From Paenibacillus cremeus (GTDB lineage Bacteria > Bacillota > Bacilli > Paenibacillales > NBRC-103111): 64,000 nucleotides of DNA. Both the position numbers and the translations under genes were made by a program. The notes beneath the pieces are model-generated. The model did no database searches, was not told the DNA's origin, and was given only the letters and a program-made list of their open reading frames with translations. Positions 51,082 to 58,919 of the stretch are shown here, piece after piece (the stretch's first letter is position 1; each line of letters begins with the position of its first letter). The DNA lies in NCBI RefSeq assembly GCF_007786445.1, contig NZ_VNJI01000001.1:310001-374000 (forward strand), in the 5' to 3' direction.

Positions 51082-52341
51082 ATGAAAAAGACCATCGCCG
51101 TACTATGCACCCTCGTTTGCTCGCTGCTCGTTTTGCTTCAAACTGCGTTTGCTACCAGCGCCACCGTGGCGACGAGCGAGGATTATCGCGCCCTGGGCTA
51201 TCCGGATGGACGGAAGCTCGTGCGGGATTCCGCCGGCAACGAATATATGGCCTACCGTAAAAAAGACAGCGTCAGCGGTCTATACCAAGTCTACGTCTCT
51301 AAATCGACCAACGGCGGCACGACCTGGGCGGACACGAACGGCGGCAAGCCGATCAGCACCGTGACGGGCGGAGACCATCAGCGGGTGCCTTCGATTGCCA
51401 TCGATTCGCACAATACGCTGCATGTCGTCTGGTACGGAACCGACAGTACCTATAACGGCACCGACGAGCGTCAGATCAAGTACAGCAACTCGACGGACGG
51501 CGGCGCAACGTGGACGGCGTGGAGAAACATCGCCCCAGTCTCCGGCTACTCCGGTCAAGTGTACTGGGAGGAGCATCCGGTCATTTATATCGATGGCACA
51601 GACAATATTTACATCGTGTGGGAGGGGCAGGACAGCACCTACTCCACGAACCAGCAGACGAAATTCATCAAGTCGACGGACGGCGGCGCCACCTTCACCG
51701 CCTGGAAAAACGTCTATGCTGGAGGTACTGCAACGAACCAGTCTAGGCCAACGATTGTCGTGGATTCCACGGGCAAAATTTTCGTCATCGCCTATGGCAA
51801 CTACAGCGGCACGCAAAATATCATCGTCTCGACGTCCACGGACGGCGGCAGCACGTTCAGCAACTGGTCGGCGGTCAGTGCATCGACGTTCGAGCAGCGC
51901 CATCCAAGCGCAGCGATCGATTCCGGCGATAAAATCCATCTCGTTTGGCGCGAAGCCGATTCCTCCGGCAAAACGGTGATCCGCTACTCGAAGTACATCA
52001 GCGGCGCCTTCTCCGCTCCGGTGTCGATCTCGCCATCGGCGGGGTACTATCAGTTTTTCCCGAGTATCTCCAACTACAGCGGCAACCAGTATGTCGTGTG
52101 GACGGAGACGACGGATGCGTCGGGCTACCCTTCGGAAAATCCGGCGACCGGCAAAGTCGTCTATGCCGTGAAGCTGAGCGGAACGACGACGTGGACCAAG
52201 TCGGATTTGACCACCTATGGCACCAACGCGTGGGCCAGCATTCGCTGGTCGTCGCACCGCATGAACGGCGGCACAGTGGATATCGTGTATTCCTCCGGCT
52301 CGGCCAGCCCTTACAGCTTGAAGTACATGACGCTGCCGTAA
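51082..52341 (+). CDS. Secreted Asp-box (BNR/sialidase-like) beta-propeller protein
   Basis: The 419-residue protein has a signal peptide (MKKTIAVLCTLVCSLLVLLQTAFATSA; cleavage near residue 25) and Asp-box repeats SxDGGxTW: STNGGTTWAD, STDGGATWTAW, STDGGATFTAW and STDGGSTFSNW, about 50-65 residues apart. These mark a sialidase-type propeller. I cannot see the sialidase arginine triad or the FRIP motif, so enzyme activity is unproven; it may bind or cleave an external glycan. AAGGGAG precedes ATG 51082. It is under a CcpA-type promoter and converges with the araC gene two bases apart. Confidence 0.85.
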   Translation: MKKTIAVLCTLVCSLLVLLQTAFATSATVATSEDYRALGYPDGRKLVRDSAGNEYMAYRKKDSVSGLYQVYVSKSTNGGTTWADTNGGKPISTVTGGDHQRVPSIAIDSHNTLHVVWYGTDSTYNGTDERQIKYSNSTDGGATWTAWRNIAPVSGYSGQVYWEEHPVIYIDGTDNIYIVWEGQDSTYSTNQQTKFIKSTDGGATFTAWKNVYAGGTATNQSRPTIVVDSTGKIFVIAYGNYSGTQNIIVSTSTDGGSTFSNWSAVSASTFEQRHPSAAIDSGDKIHLVWREADSSGKTVIRYSKYISGAFSAPVSISPSAGYYQFFPSISNYSGNQYVVWTETTDASGYPSENPATGKVVYAVKLSGTTTWTKSDLTTYGTNAWASIRWSSHRMNGGTVDIVYSSGSASPYSLKYMTLP

Positions 52342-52343
52342 GG

Positions 52344-53252
52344 TTAGGTGGCGGTGTAAGAAGTCTCGCGGATTCGTCTGCGGTATTGATTCGGCGATTC
52401 GTCCATATGCGCGGAAAATTGCCTTGAAAAATAATGCACGGAAGCAAAGCCGAGCTTTTCAGCGATGTGCGTAACCGACAGGTTCGTCTCGCGGAGCTCG
52501 GTTTTTGCTTGCTCCAGCCGGCAGCGCATGAAGTACTGCTGGGGGCTGTCGCCGGTTTCTTTGCGAAACAGCTCGTACACGTATGCTTCGCTCAGGTTCA
52601 GGGTAGCCGCCCATTCGGCCGGTCGAAACACATCGGTTAGATGGGTTTGCATCCAAGTGATGATGGTGCGAATACGCGGATCGTTCGGCTCGAAAGGGTG
52701 AGCCAAGAAATGTACAAATCCGGTGAGGAACGCTTCGAACAGCGACCGCAGCCGGATGGGGGCGGTAGCCTCTACGGATTCGAACTCCCGGATGACAGAA
52801 AGGTAAGCGTCGAGCCATTCGGCTTGGGCGGGAACGACGATTTTGGCTGGAAAAACGAGCGTGGGAGGCGTTGTAAAACGAACCTTGTCCACGCTGAGCT
52901 CGGGATCGTAGGCTTCGAACCGGTACTCGTTGAGCCGTTTGTCGCCTTTGAGCTTGGGCGTTGTGCTCCAGAGCAAATCGACGTATACAGAGGCGTGAAC
53001 CATTGGGTCCTGGCTGTCTGCGGCGAAGCTGTGCACCGTACCCGGCTCGATGTAGAACAGGTCGTGCGGCTCTGCCCGGTGCTCGCTTTGGCCGATCGTC
53101 AGCATGCCTCGTCCGCTTTTGATATAGATGAACGTATGCGCGTAGGGGAGTCGGGGGCCGATTTTGGCCCGGGGACGGAAGGGATACACATCCGCGCCCA
53201 GTACGCGGGATCGGATGTCGTGAAAAGCAATGTGCTGAATTTGCATGGGCAT
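52344..53252 (-). CDS. AraC-family transcriptional regulator with cupin domain
   Basis: The 302-residue protein has an N-terminal cupin-like sugar-sensing domain (YAHTFIYIKSGRGMLTIGQSEHRAEPHDLFYIEPGTVHSF, about 35-80) and a C-terminal double helix-turn-helix (IITWMQTHLTDVFRPAEWAATLNLSEAYVYELFRKETGDSPQQYFMRCRLEQAKTELRETNLSVTHIAEKLGFASVHYFSRQFSAHMDESPNQYRR). Such regulators usually activate neighbouring carbohydrate genes, and the GH31 gene is divergent 117 bases away. ATG 53252 is 11 bases after GAGGAG. The frame runs on upstream across the GH31 gene, but that is not part of the protein. Confidence 0.9.
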   Translation of the reverse strand: MPMQIQHIAFHDIRSRVLGADVYPFRPRAKIGPRLPYAHTFIYIKSGRGMLTIGQSEHRAEPHDLFYIEPGTVHSFAADSQDPMVHASVYVDLLWSTTPKLKGDKRLNEYRFEAYDPELSVDKVRFTTPPTLVFPAKIVVPAQAEWLDAYLSVIREFESVEATAPIRLRSLFEAFLTGFVHFLAHPFEPNDPRIRTIITWMQTHLTDVFRPAEWAATLNLSEAYVYELFRKETGDSPQQYFMRCRLEQAKTELRETNLSVTHIAEKLGFASVHYFSRQFSAHMDESPNQYRRRIRETSYTAT

Positions 53253-53369
53253 GTTTGGTGTAACTCCTCGCAGGAAACTATCCTTGAATCGTGCAAAAAG
53301 TATACCACAGGCTAAAGCCAGTTTCAGCCTCTTTTTGGTAAGATGGATCTTATGGAACAGGAGGAGAGG

Positions 53370-55511
53370 ATGAACGACATGAGCACGCTGCAGTGGATCG
53401 AGCATTTGCCTGGGATTTGGAAGACGACGGCGGGATCGCCGCAAGGGTTGACACCGCTCAACTTGATGGGACGCGAGCCGAAAAAGGACGCGCTGGCACG
53501 GATGGGGGAGCGCGCGCTGCCAGAGGAGGCGGCACAGGCGCAGCTGGAGCAAAAACCGCGCAGTGCTGTGCTTAGCCTTCCGCTGTCTGCCGAGGAGAAG
53601 CTGTATGGCCTCGGGCTGCAGTTCATGAAGCTGAATCAGCGCGGGCGGACACGGTTTTTGCGTGTGAACAGCGATCCGAAGCAGGACACGGGGGAAAGCC
53701 ATGCGCCGGTGCCGTTTGTCGTATCGGACAAGGGGTATGGGATTTTGATCGATACGTCGCGGATTGTGACGGCGCATTTGGGCTCCACCGTCCGGCTCGC
53801 CGAGACGAGAGAAGCGCAGGCGATCGACCGGAACAATCAGCGCAAGGAGTGGAAGGCGACGCTGGTGTCCGAGCGGATGGAGCTGGTGCTGCCGCCTGAA
53901 GGCGCGGAGGTGTATGTGATTGCGGGAGAGAATGCCCTCGAGGTCGTGCAGCGGTATAACCTGCTGTGCGGCGGCGGAGCGCTTCCCCCGCGCTGGGGGC
54001 TCGGCTTCTGGCACCGGGTGCCGACGCTGTTCACGGACCGCCAGGTAGTGGAGGAGGCGCTCGAATACCGCAAGCGCGAATTCCCCTGCGATGTGATTGG
54101 GCTGGAGCCGGGCTGGCACAGCAAAAGCTACCCTGTCACCTACGAATGGTACGAGGGGCGCTATCCTAATCCGACGGCGTTCATCGAGGAGCTGGAGCAA
54201 AACGGGTTTAAGGTGAATTTGTGGGAGCATCCGTACGTTTCGCCGGAGGCTGGGATCTATGAAGCCTTGCGTCCGTTGTCGGGCACGCACTCCGTGTGGG
54301 GCGGCTTGGCTCCGGATTATTCGCTCGAAGCTGCGCAGTCCGTTTACAAGGAGCAGCATCGGCGGGAGCATGTGGAGCTCGGAGTGTCGGGCTACAAGCT
54401 CGATGAGTGCGACGGCAGTGAATTGACGAACAACTCGTGGATGTTCCCGGCGCACGCCGAGTTTCCATCCGGCTATGATGGGGAGCAGATGCGGCAGCTG
54501 TACGGTCTAATGTTCCAAAAAATGACCGCTGAGCTGTACCAGGAAGCGGGCCGGCGCACTTATGGCTTGGTTCGTGCCTCCGGTGCGGGTGCATCCTCGC
54601 TGCCTTATGTGCTGTACTCGGATTTGTACGACCACAAGCAGTTTATTCGCGCGCTCTGCAACGCTTCGTTCAGCGGCCTCTTGTGGACGCCGGAGGTGCG
54701 CAAGGCCAAGGACGCTGAGGACTGGGTGCGCCGGATGCAGGCCGTGTGCTTCTCGCCGATGGCGATGCTCAATGCCTGGGGCGACGGCACGAAGCCGTGG
54801 AGCTTCCCCGAGGTGGAGCACATCGTGCGGCACTACATTCAGCTGCGCATGCGGCTGCTGCCGTATCTGTACAGCGCGTTTGCGCGGTACAGCCAAGACG
54901 GCACGCCGCCGTTTCGCGCGATGCCGCTGGTGAGCGATGGCGAGGGACGAGGCGGAGCTGGGGGTGTCGCTTCGGCTGCAGTGAAGGGCGAGGCGGTCGA
55001 CACCGTCGACGCCGCGTACGGCGGCAGCAAGAAGCGGGAGTGGGACGACCAGTTCATGGTCGGCGATGATCTGCTCGTCGCGCCGCTGTTTGCGGGCGAG
55101 ACGGAGCGGGACGTGTACCTGCCGCACGGCCGCTGGTACGGGTTGGAAAGCGGCGAAGCCTACGAAGGCGGAGGCGTCATTCGCGTCGCTCCAGGGCTGG
55201 AGCGGATTCCGGTGTTTGTGCGCGATGGAGCGATTCTGCCGCTGACGCCGTGGAGGCCGCACGCGCCGCGGGCTGGGGAGCAGATGCCGCTGGAGCTGTG
55301 CCATTTTGGCGAAGCGGCGGGAGCTTGCGAGCTGTACGATGACGATGGTGTCAGCTTTGCTTACGAGCGGGGCGAGTCCGTTTGGCGCAGCATCGAAGTG
55401 AAGCGTGCCGCCGGCGGAGCGTGGGAAGGGCACATCAGTGGGCATGAGGCCGCGTTCCCTTCGACCTTTAGCGAGGTGCGCTGGCATTTTGGCCTGAGGA
55501 AGCTGCCATAA
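53370..55511 (+). CDS. Glycoside hydrolase family 31 protein
   Basis: The 713-residue cytoplasmic alpha-glycosidase has an N-terminal beta domain (SAEEKLYGLGLQFMKLNQRG), then the barrel start PPRWGLGFWHRVPTLFTDRQVVEEALEYRKREFPCDVIGLEPGWH, the nucleophile loop GVSGYKLDECDGSELTNNSW with Asp345, and GLVRASGAGASSLPYVLYSDLYDH, in the position of the acid/base loop. This differs from the usual WxDMNE and GD motifs of alpha-glucosidases, so the substrate may be unusual. A Gly/Ala-rich insert (about 527-550) lies before EWDDQFMVGDDLLVAPLF. ATG 53370 follows GGAGGAGAGG. The AraC regulator is divergent. Confidence 0.85.
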   Translation: MNDMSTLQWIEHLPGIWKTTAGSPQGLTPLNLMGREPKKDALARMGERALPEEAAQAQLEQKPRSAVLSLPLSAEEKLYGLGLQFMKLNQRGRTRFLRVNSDPKQDTGESHAPVPFVVSDKGYGILIDTSRIVTAHLGSTVRLAETREAQAIDRNNQRKEWKATLVSERMELVLPPEGAEVYVIAGENALEVVQRYNLLCGGGALPPRWGLGFWHRVPTLFTDRQVVEEALEYRKREFPCDVIGLEPGWHSKSYPVTYEWYEGRYPNPTAFIEELEQNGFKVNLWEHPYVSPEAGIYEALRPLSGTHSVWGGLAPDYSLEAAQSVYKEQHRREHVELGVSGYKLDECDGSELTNNSWMFPAHAEFPSGYDGEQMRQLYGLMFQKMTAELYQEAGRRTYGLVRASGAGASSLPYVLYSDLYDHKQFIRALCNASFSGLLWTPEVRKAKDAEDWVRRMQAVCFSPMAMLNAWGDGTKPWSFPEVEHIVRHYIQLRMRLLPYLYSAFARYSQDGTPPFRAMPLVSDGEGRGGAGGVASAAVKGEAVDTVDAAYGGSKKREWDDQFMVGDDLLVAPLFAGETERDVYLPHGRWYGLESGEAYEGGGVIRVAPGLERIPVFVRDGAILPLTPWRPHAPRAGEQMPLELCHFGEAAGACELYDDDGVSFAYERGESVWRSIEVKRAAGGAWEGHISGHEAAFPSTFSEVRWHFGLRKLP

Positions 55512-55519
55512 AATTGTTG

Positions 55520-55560
55520 AAATCCCGCCTGACCTGTTTTTGGAGGTCGGCGGGATTTTT
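55520..55560 (+). terminator. Intrinsic terminator after the GH31 gene
   Basis: AAATCCCGCCTGACCT pairs with AGGTCGGCGGGATTT around an eight-base loop, followed by T. Confidence 0.9.
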
Positions 55561-55565
55561 GTGTT

Positions 55566-55845
55566 GAAATCCGCGTTGCGGCGTGCGAAGCGAGGTGAAA
55601 GTGAGCAGCAGAGCGGAAAATCCGCGTTGCGGCGTGCGATGTGAGGTGAGAGCGAGCAGCAGAGCGGAAAATCCGCGTTGCGGCGTTCGATGTGAGGTGA
55701 AAGTGAGCAGCAGAGCGGAAAAACCGCATTACAGTGTGCGATGTAAGGTGAGAGCGAGCAGCAGAGCGGAAAATCCGCGTTGCGGCGTGCGATGTGAGGT
55801 GAGAGCGAACAGCAGAGTGGAAAATCCGCGTTGCGGCGTGCTAGG
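55566..55845 (+). repeat. 51-bp tandem hairpin array (array E) between GH31 and tetR
   Basis: Six copies of CCGCGTTGCGG or its variants start at 55571, 55622, 55673, 55724, 55775 and 55826, exactly 51 bases apart. A typical unit is AGAGCGGAAAATCCGCGTT, then GCGGCGTGCGATGTGAGGTG, then AGAGCGAGCAGC. The first half lines up with array B (AGCGGAAAA-CCGC, TTG, GCGTGC), while the second half differs. The fourth unit is the most diverged. It lies between convergent genes; no gene or promoter was seen. Confidence 0.9.
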
Positions 55846-55884
55846 TGGAGCGCATGCATGCCATCGCAACTGCTTCTCCTGCAC

Positions 55885-56469
55885 TCACCGGCTAATGCCG
55901 CGCCAATAAATGCGCCAAGCGGCAGCCAGACGCTCGTCGAAGGCATCGCGCCGATACAAATACGATTGTACGAAGCAGCCGTCCATCAGGTAAAAGTACG
56001 AGGTCAGCAGCTCCTTCACGCTCCAGCCGCGGACCTGTCCGGCGCTGAGCGCCGCTTCGAATACAGCGGTGAGCGGCTCCGACAGCTGCTGCTCCATCAG
56101 CAGAAAGCGTTCCTTCAGCCCGCTGGCGAGAAAGCGCGGCGGAAAGAGCAGCGCCCGCTTCAAGAACGCGGCTCGCTCTCCGCCAAGCTGGAGACCGCCA
56201 CAATATTCCAGCAGGAGCCGACACAGGATTGCCTCCGTCGTGTCGCACTGCTGCTGGCACTGCTCCAGCACCTGCTGGATCGCCTGCGTGTGCTCGCGAA
56301 GCACGTCCTCGAAGGTGAACAGGAACAGCTCCTGCTTGCTTTGAAAATGAGCATACAGCGATGGGGTTTTTAGTCCGACGCGCTGGGCGATGTCCGATAA
56401 GGCGGTGCCATCATACCCGCTGCGTACAAACGCATGTAAGGCGGCCTGTTTAATCGCGGTCGTTGACAT
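55885..56469 (-). CDS. TetR-family transcriptional regulator
   Basis: The 194-residue protein has an N-terminal helix-turn-helix (IKQAALHAFVRSGYDGTALSDIAQRVGLKTPSLYAHFQSKQELFLFTFEDVL, residues 6-57) and a helical C-terminal ligand domain. No export or enzyme gene is adjacent on its strand, so its target is unknown. GGGGGATCTGACC precedes the ATG at 56469. A short open frame (56472-56582) ends three bases upstream and may couple its translation. Confidence 0.88.
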   Translation of the reverse strand: MSTTAIKQAALHAFVRSGYDGTALSDIAQRVGLKTPSLYAHFQSKQELFLFTFEDVLREHTQAIQQVLEQCQQQCDTTEAILCRLLLEYCGGLQLGGERAAFLKRALLFPPRFLASGLKERFLLMEQQLSEPLTAVFEAALSAGQVRGWSVKELLTSYFYLMDGCFVQSYLYRRDAFDERLAAAWRIYWRGISR

Positions 56470-56471
56470 GG

Positions 56472-56582
56472 TCAGATCCCCCGCCCGCGGGCTTCAATGG
56501 CATCGAGCAGCTTACGAAAGAGGACGGGCAGCAAACGGGGAGGCGAAGTCTCTTGCTTCTTAACGCTTCGATTCGTAAGCAT
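56472..56582 (-). CDS. Possible 36-residue peptide upstream of tetR
   Basis: On the minus strand an ATG at 56582 opens a frame of 36 residues that begins MLTNRSVKKQETSPPRLLP and goes on VLFRKLLDAIEARGRGI, with its TGA at 56472-56474, three bases before the tetR start. AAAGGTG lies upstream at a long spacing of about 11 bases. The basic N-terminus followed by an amphipathic helix is protein-like, but the evidence is thin. It could be a leader peptide whose translation feeds into tetR. Confidence 0.35.
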   Translation of the reverse strand: MLTNRSVKKQETSPPRLLPVLFRKLLDAIEARGRGI

Positions 56583-56724
56583 AGGATACCAGCACCTTTC
56601 GTATTGAGGGGAGTGGGGCGAGACGATAAAGTCATGTTTCCAATACTCGTCGCCCTATTTGTTAGATATTATAACATGAATGATGACAAAAAGGGAGTAA
56701 TCAACAAAATTAATGTTAATTATC

Positions 56725-56754
56725 TTGACATGTAATCGGGAGGTCAGGTAAGAT
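56725..56754 (+). promoter_or_regulatory. Sigma-A promoter of the riboswitch-controlled operon
   Basis: TTGACA (56725-56730) and TAAGAT (56749-56754) are 18 bases apart; GATAAT (56752-56757) overlaps. The expected start is near 56762, giving a leader of about 270 bases that contains the hairpins and the riboswitch. Confidence 0.65.
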
Positions 56755-56764
56755 AATGACAACA

Positions 56765-56842
56765 AAGCTGCAACTGGTCAGCGTAGTAACACGATTCAGT
56801 TGTCAGCAAGCTGCAACTGAACGATGTCAGTTGTTTCAGCTT
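56765..56842 (+). other. Alternating CAACTG/CAGTTG hairpins in the leader, upstream of the riboswitch
   Basis: CAACTG (56770), CAGTTG (56796), CAACTG (56813) and CAGTTG (56828) alternate. AGCTGCAACTG occurs twice, 43 bases apart. Segment 2 can pair with segment 3 (TTCAGTTG with CAACTGAA, 8 bp), which excludes the pairs 1-2 and 3-4 (AAGCTG-CAACTG with CAGTTG-TTT-CAGCTT). This allows two exclusive folds. Confidence 0.5.
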
Positions 56843-56845
56843 CAT

Positions 56846-56968
56846 ACAAGATGTCATCTAGGGTTCCGTAGCCTGTTTGCCCACAATTGCAGCTGGCTAG
56901 CTGGTCCAAGAGTTGACACACGGTGACGCGAGCGCCGTGCACACGGAGGGATAAAAACCCGGGAGGAT
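56846..56968 (+). ncRNA. ykkC riboswitch, guanidine-I type
   Basis: The leader carries the conserved ykkC blocks in order: CTAGGGTTCCG (56858-56868), GCTGGTCCAAGAG (56900-56912), the hairpin CACGG...CCGTG (about 56918-56940), and ACACGGAGGGATAAAAACCC (from 56941) continuing to GGGAGG. GGGATAAAA and CCCGGGAG are typical of the guanidine-binding subtype. The ppGpp and PRPP subtypes share the scaffold, so the ligand is judged also from the transporter downstream. It should raise expression of that ABC transporter when guanidine is present. Confidence 0.85.
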
Positions 56969-57000
56969 ATTTAGCGAAAGCGATATCTTTCCGGGTTTTT
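56955..57000 (+). terminator. Riboswitch-controlled terminator
   Basis: AACCCGGGA (from about 56956) pairs with TCCGGGTT (to about 56997) around an inner GATAT/ATATC stem, and five T follow. The 5' arm is the CCCGGGAG part of the aptamer, so ligand binding should prevent the terminator from forming. Confidence 0.85.
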
Positions 57001-57030
57001 GTCGATTCCACAATTCGGGAGGGGTATCGG

Positions 57031-58065
57031 ATGAGAAACGGAAGAAAAATCGGGTTGGTGCTTCTAAGCTTTCTGCTATTGATTGGAGTCCTTTTGGCTG
57101 GCTGCGGCGGCAGCAAAGAGACAAGTGCAACAAGCGGCGGAGCTCCGGTGAAGCTGGCGCTCAGTCCTTGGCCGGGCTGGTTCGTATGGTATCTGGTGAA
57201 GGAGAAGGGCTTTTTTGAGAAAAATGGAGTGAAGGTCGACCTCGTCTGGTTCCCGGTGTACAGCGATTCGCTCGCGGCCTTGTCGACGGGGAAGGTGGAT
57301 GCCAACAGCCAGACACTGAGCGATACGCTGGCGCCGGTTAGCAAGGGGATTCCGCTCAAAGGCGTACTCGTCAATGACAATTCGGCAGGCGGAGACGGCA
57401 TTGTCGTCAAGCCGGGCATCCAATCGCTCAGCGATTTGAAAGGGAAAAAAGTTGCTACCGAGCTGGGCACGGTCGATCATCTGCTGATGCTGACAGCGCT
57501 GAATAAGGCAGGGCTCAAGGAAAAGGATGTGAACTATGTGAACATGACGGTGAACGACGCGGGCCCAGCTTTTATCTCGGGCAATCTGGATGCCGCGGTG
57601 CTGTGGGAGCCGTTTTTGAGCAAATCGATCGAGGAAGGCAAAGGCAAGCTGCTTTTCTCCTCCAAAGAAACGCCGGGGCTCATTCCCGACCTGCTCGTCT
57701 TCCGTGAGGACTTTACCAAGAAGCGCCCGGACGATGTGAAGAAAATTTTGAATGCGTGGTTCGATGCGCTGGAGTATTGGAAAAACAATCCGGAGGAGTC
57801 GCTAGCCATCATGGCGAAAGCCGCAGAAACGCCGCTGGACGAATACAAGAAGGGTGTGGACAGCGTGAAAATCTTCAATCTCGACGATAACCTCGGCGCC
57901 TTCCGTAAGGGAGAGGACTTCACCTCGCTGCAGTTCACTGGACAAAAAACAGCTGAGTTCCTGAAAGGACTCGATATGCTTTCCTCAGTACCTAAGCTGG
58001 AGCCGATTTTGGACGGACATTTTATAGAAGAAGTGGCCAAGGAGCGTAAGGAGCGCAAGCAGTAA
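57031..58065 (+). CDS. ABC transporter substrate-binding lipoprotein (NMT1/TauA-like), likely guanidine-related
   Basis: The 344-residue lipoprotein has a signal sequence ending in LLAGC (lipid-modified Cys25) and an NMT1/SsuA-like binding domain: VKLALSPWPGWFVWYLVKEKGFFEKNGVKVDLVWF, GIQSLSDLKGKKVATELGTVDHLLML and DAAVLWEPFLSKSIEEGKG. Homologues are often annotated for nitrate, sulfonate or taurine, but those behind ykkC riboswitches are linked to guanidine, sometimes with urea/guanidine carboxylase. No carboxylase is in this window. GGGAGGGG precedes ATG 57031. It is the first gene of a three-gene operon. Confidence 0.88.
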   Translation: MRNGRKIGLVLLSFLLLIGVLLAGCGGSKETSATSGGAPVKLALSPWPGWFVWYLVKEKGFFEKNGVKVDLVWFPVYSDSLAALSTGKVDANSQTLSDTLAPVSKGIPLKGVLVNDNSAGGDGIVVKPGIQSLSDLKGKKVATELGTVDHLLMLTALNKAGLKEKDVNYVNMTVNDAGPAFISGNLDAAVLWEPFLSKSIEEGKGKLLFSSKETPGLIPDLLVFREDFTKKRPDDVKKILNAWFDALEYWKNNPEESLAIMAKAAETPLDEYKKGVDSVKIFNLDDNLGAFRKGEDFTSLQFTGQKTAEFLKGLDMLSSVPKLEPILDGHFIEEVAKERKERKQ

Positions 58066-58114
58066 ATCCGGCTTTAATCTATTGCCAGATGCACAATTGA
58101 AAGGGGGGCAAGTC

Positions 58115-58918
58115 ATGAGCAAACGACGCAAAAGTATTTTCCAAATTCGCGGAAATCTAAGCAAGCGGGTATATTATTCAGGCGTCATCGGCATCTTTCT
58201 GTTTATTCTGCTCGTTTGGAGCGTGATGAGCTACGGACAACTGGTAGAGCGAACCTTTCTGCCGACACCGGACCAAGTGCTGCTGCAGTTCGGGCATCAG
58301 CTCTCCAGCGGGGATTTTTGGGGGCACATCGGCATCAGCATTTACCGGGTGGGAATGGGCTTCCTCCTGGCATGCATTTTGGGCATCCCGCTGGGCATTT
58401 TGGCTGGCACGTTCCGGTTCGCGGAAGCGGTGGTGGTGCCGCCGACGGAGTTCATCCGCTACATGCCGGCGACGGCCTTCGTTCCCTTAATTATGGTATG
58501 GGCGGGGATCGGTGAAACGGCGAAGGTGCTGGTCATTTTTGTCGGGTGCTTTTTCCAGCTGGTGTTGATGGTGGCGGATAATGCAAGGGCGGTGTCAAAC
58601 GATCTGCTGCAGGTATCCTATACGATGGGCGCGAAGCGCTGGCAGGTGTTTGAAAAGGTGCTCGTTCCGGCCCTGCTGCCAGATCTCATGAATACGCTGC
58701 GGCTCGTGCTCGGCTGGGCGTGGACGTACCTCGTGGTCGCGGAGCTGGTAGCGGCGAATAACGGGCTTGGGTTTGCGATTATGAAGGCCCAGCGGTTTTT
58801 GAACACGGATATTATCTTCGTCGGCATTATCGTGATCGGCCTCCTGGGGCTCATAACGGATCGGATGTTTGCATACTGCCATAAGCGGTTTTTTCCATGG
58901 CTGGAAGGAGGACGATAA
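58115..58918 (+). CDS. ABC transporter permease (SsuC/TauC-like), likely guanidine-related
   Basis: The 267-residue protein has six membrane segments and the permease loop EAVVVPPTEFIRYMPATAFVPLIMVWAGIGETAKVLVIFVGCFFQLVLMVADNARAVSNDLLQVSYTMGAKRWQVFEKVLVPALLPDLMNTLRLVLGWAW, which holds the EAA motif that contacts the ATPase. AAAGGGGGG fits ATG 58115. It lies between the binding lipoprotein and ATPase genes; the ATPase starts two bases after its stop. Confidence 0.92.
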   Translation: MSKRRKSIFQIRGNLSKRVYYSGVIGIFLFILLVWSVMSYGQLVERTFLPTPDQVLLQFGHQLSSGDFWGHIGISIYRVGMGFLLACILGIPLGILAGTFRFAEAVVVPPTEFIRYMPATAFVPLIMVWAGIGETAKVLVIFVGCFFQLVLMVADNARAVSNDLLQVSYTMGAKRWQVFEKVLVPALLPDLMNTLRLVLGWAWTYLVVAELVAANNGLGFAIMKAQRFLNTDIIFVGIIVIGLLGLITDRMFAYCHKRFFPWLEGGR

Positions 58919-58919
58919 A

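Noticed and set aside
52344-54455. A 703-residue AraC fusion protein on the minus strand
   Set aside because: The upstream two thirds are antisense to the GH31 gene; the real regulator starts at about 53252 with a normal cupin domain.
54507-55946. A 479-residue minus-strand frame with CSLSPHIARRNADFPLC repeats
   Set aside because: It is array E in translation followed by the antisense of GH31.
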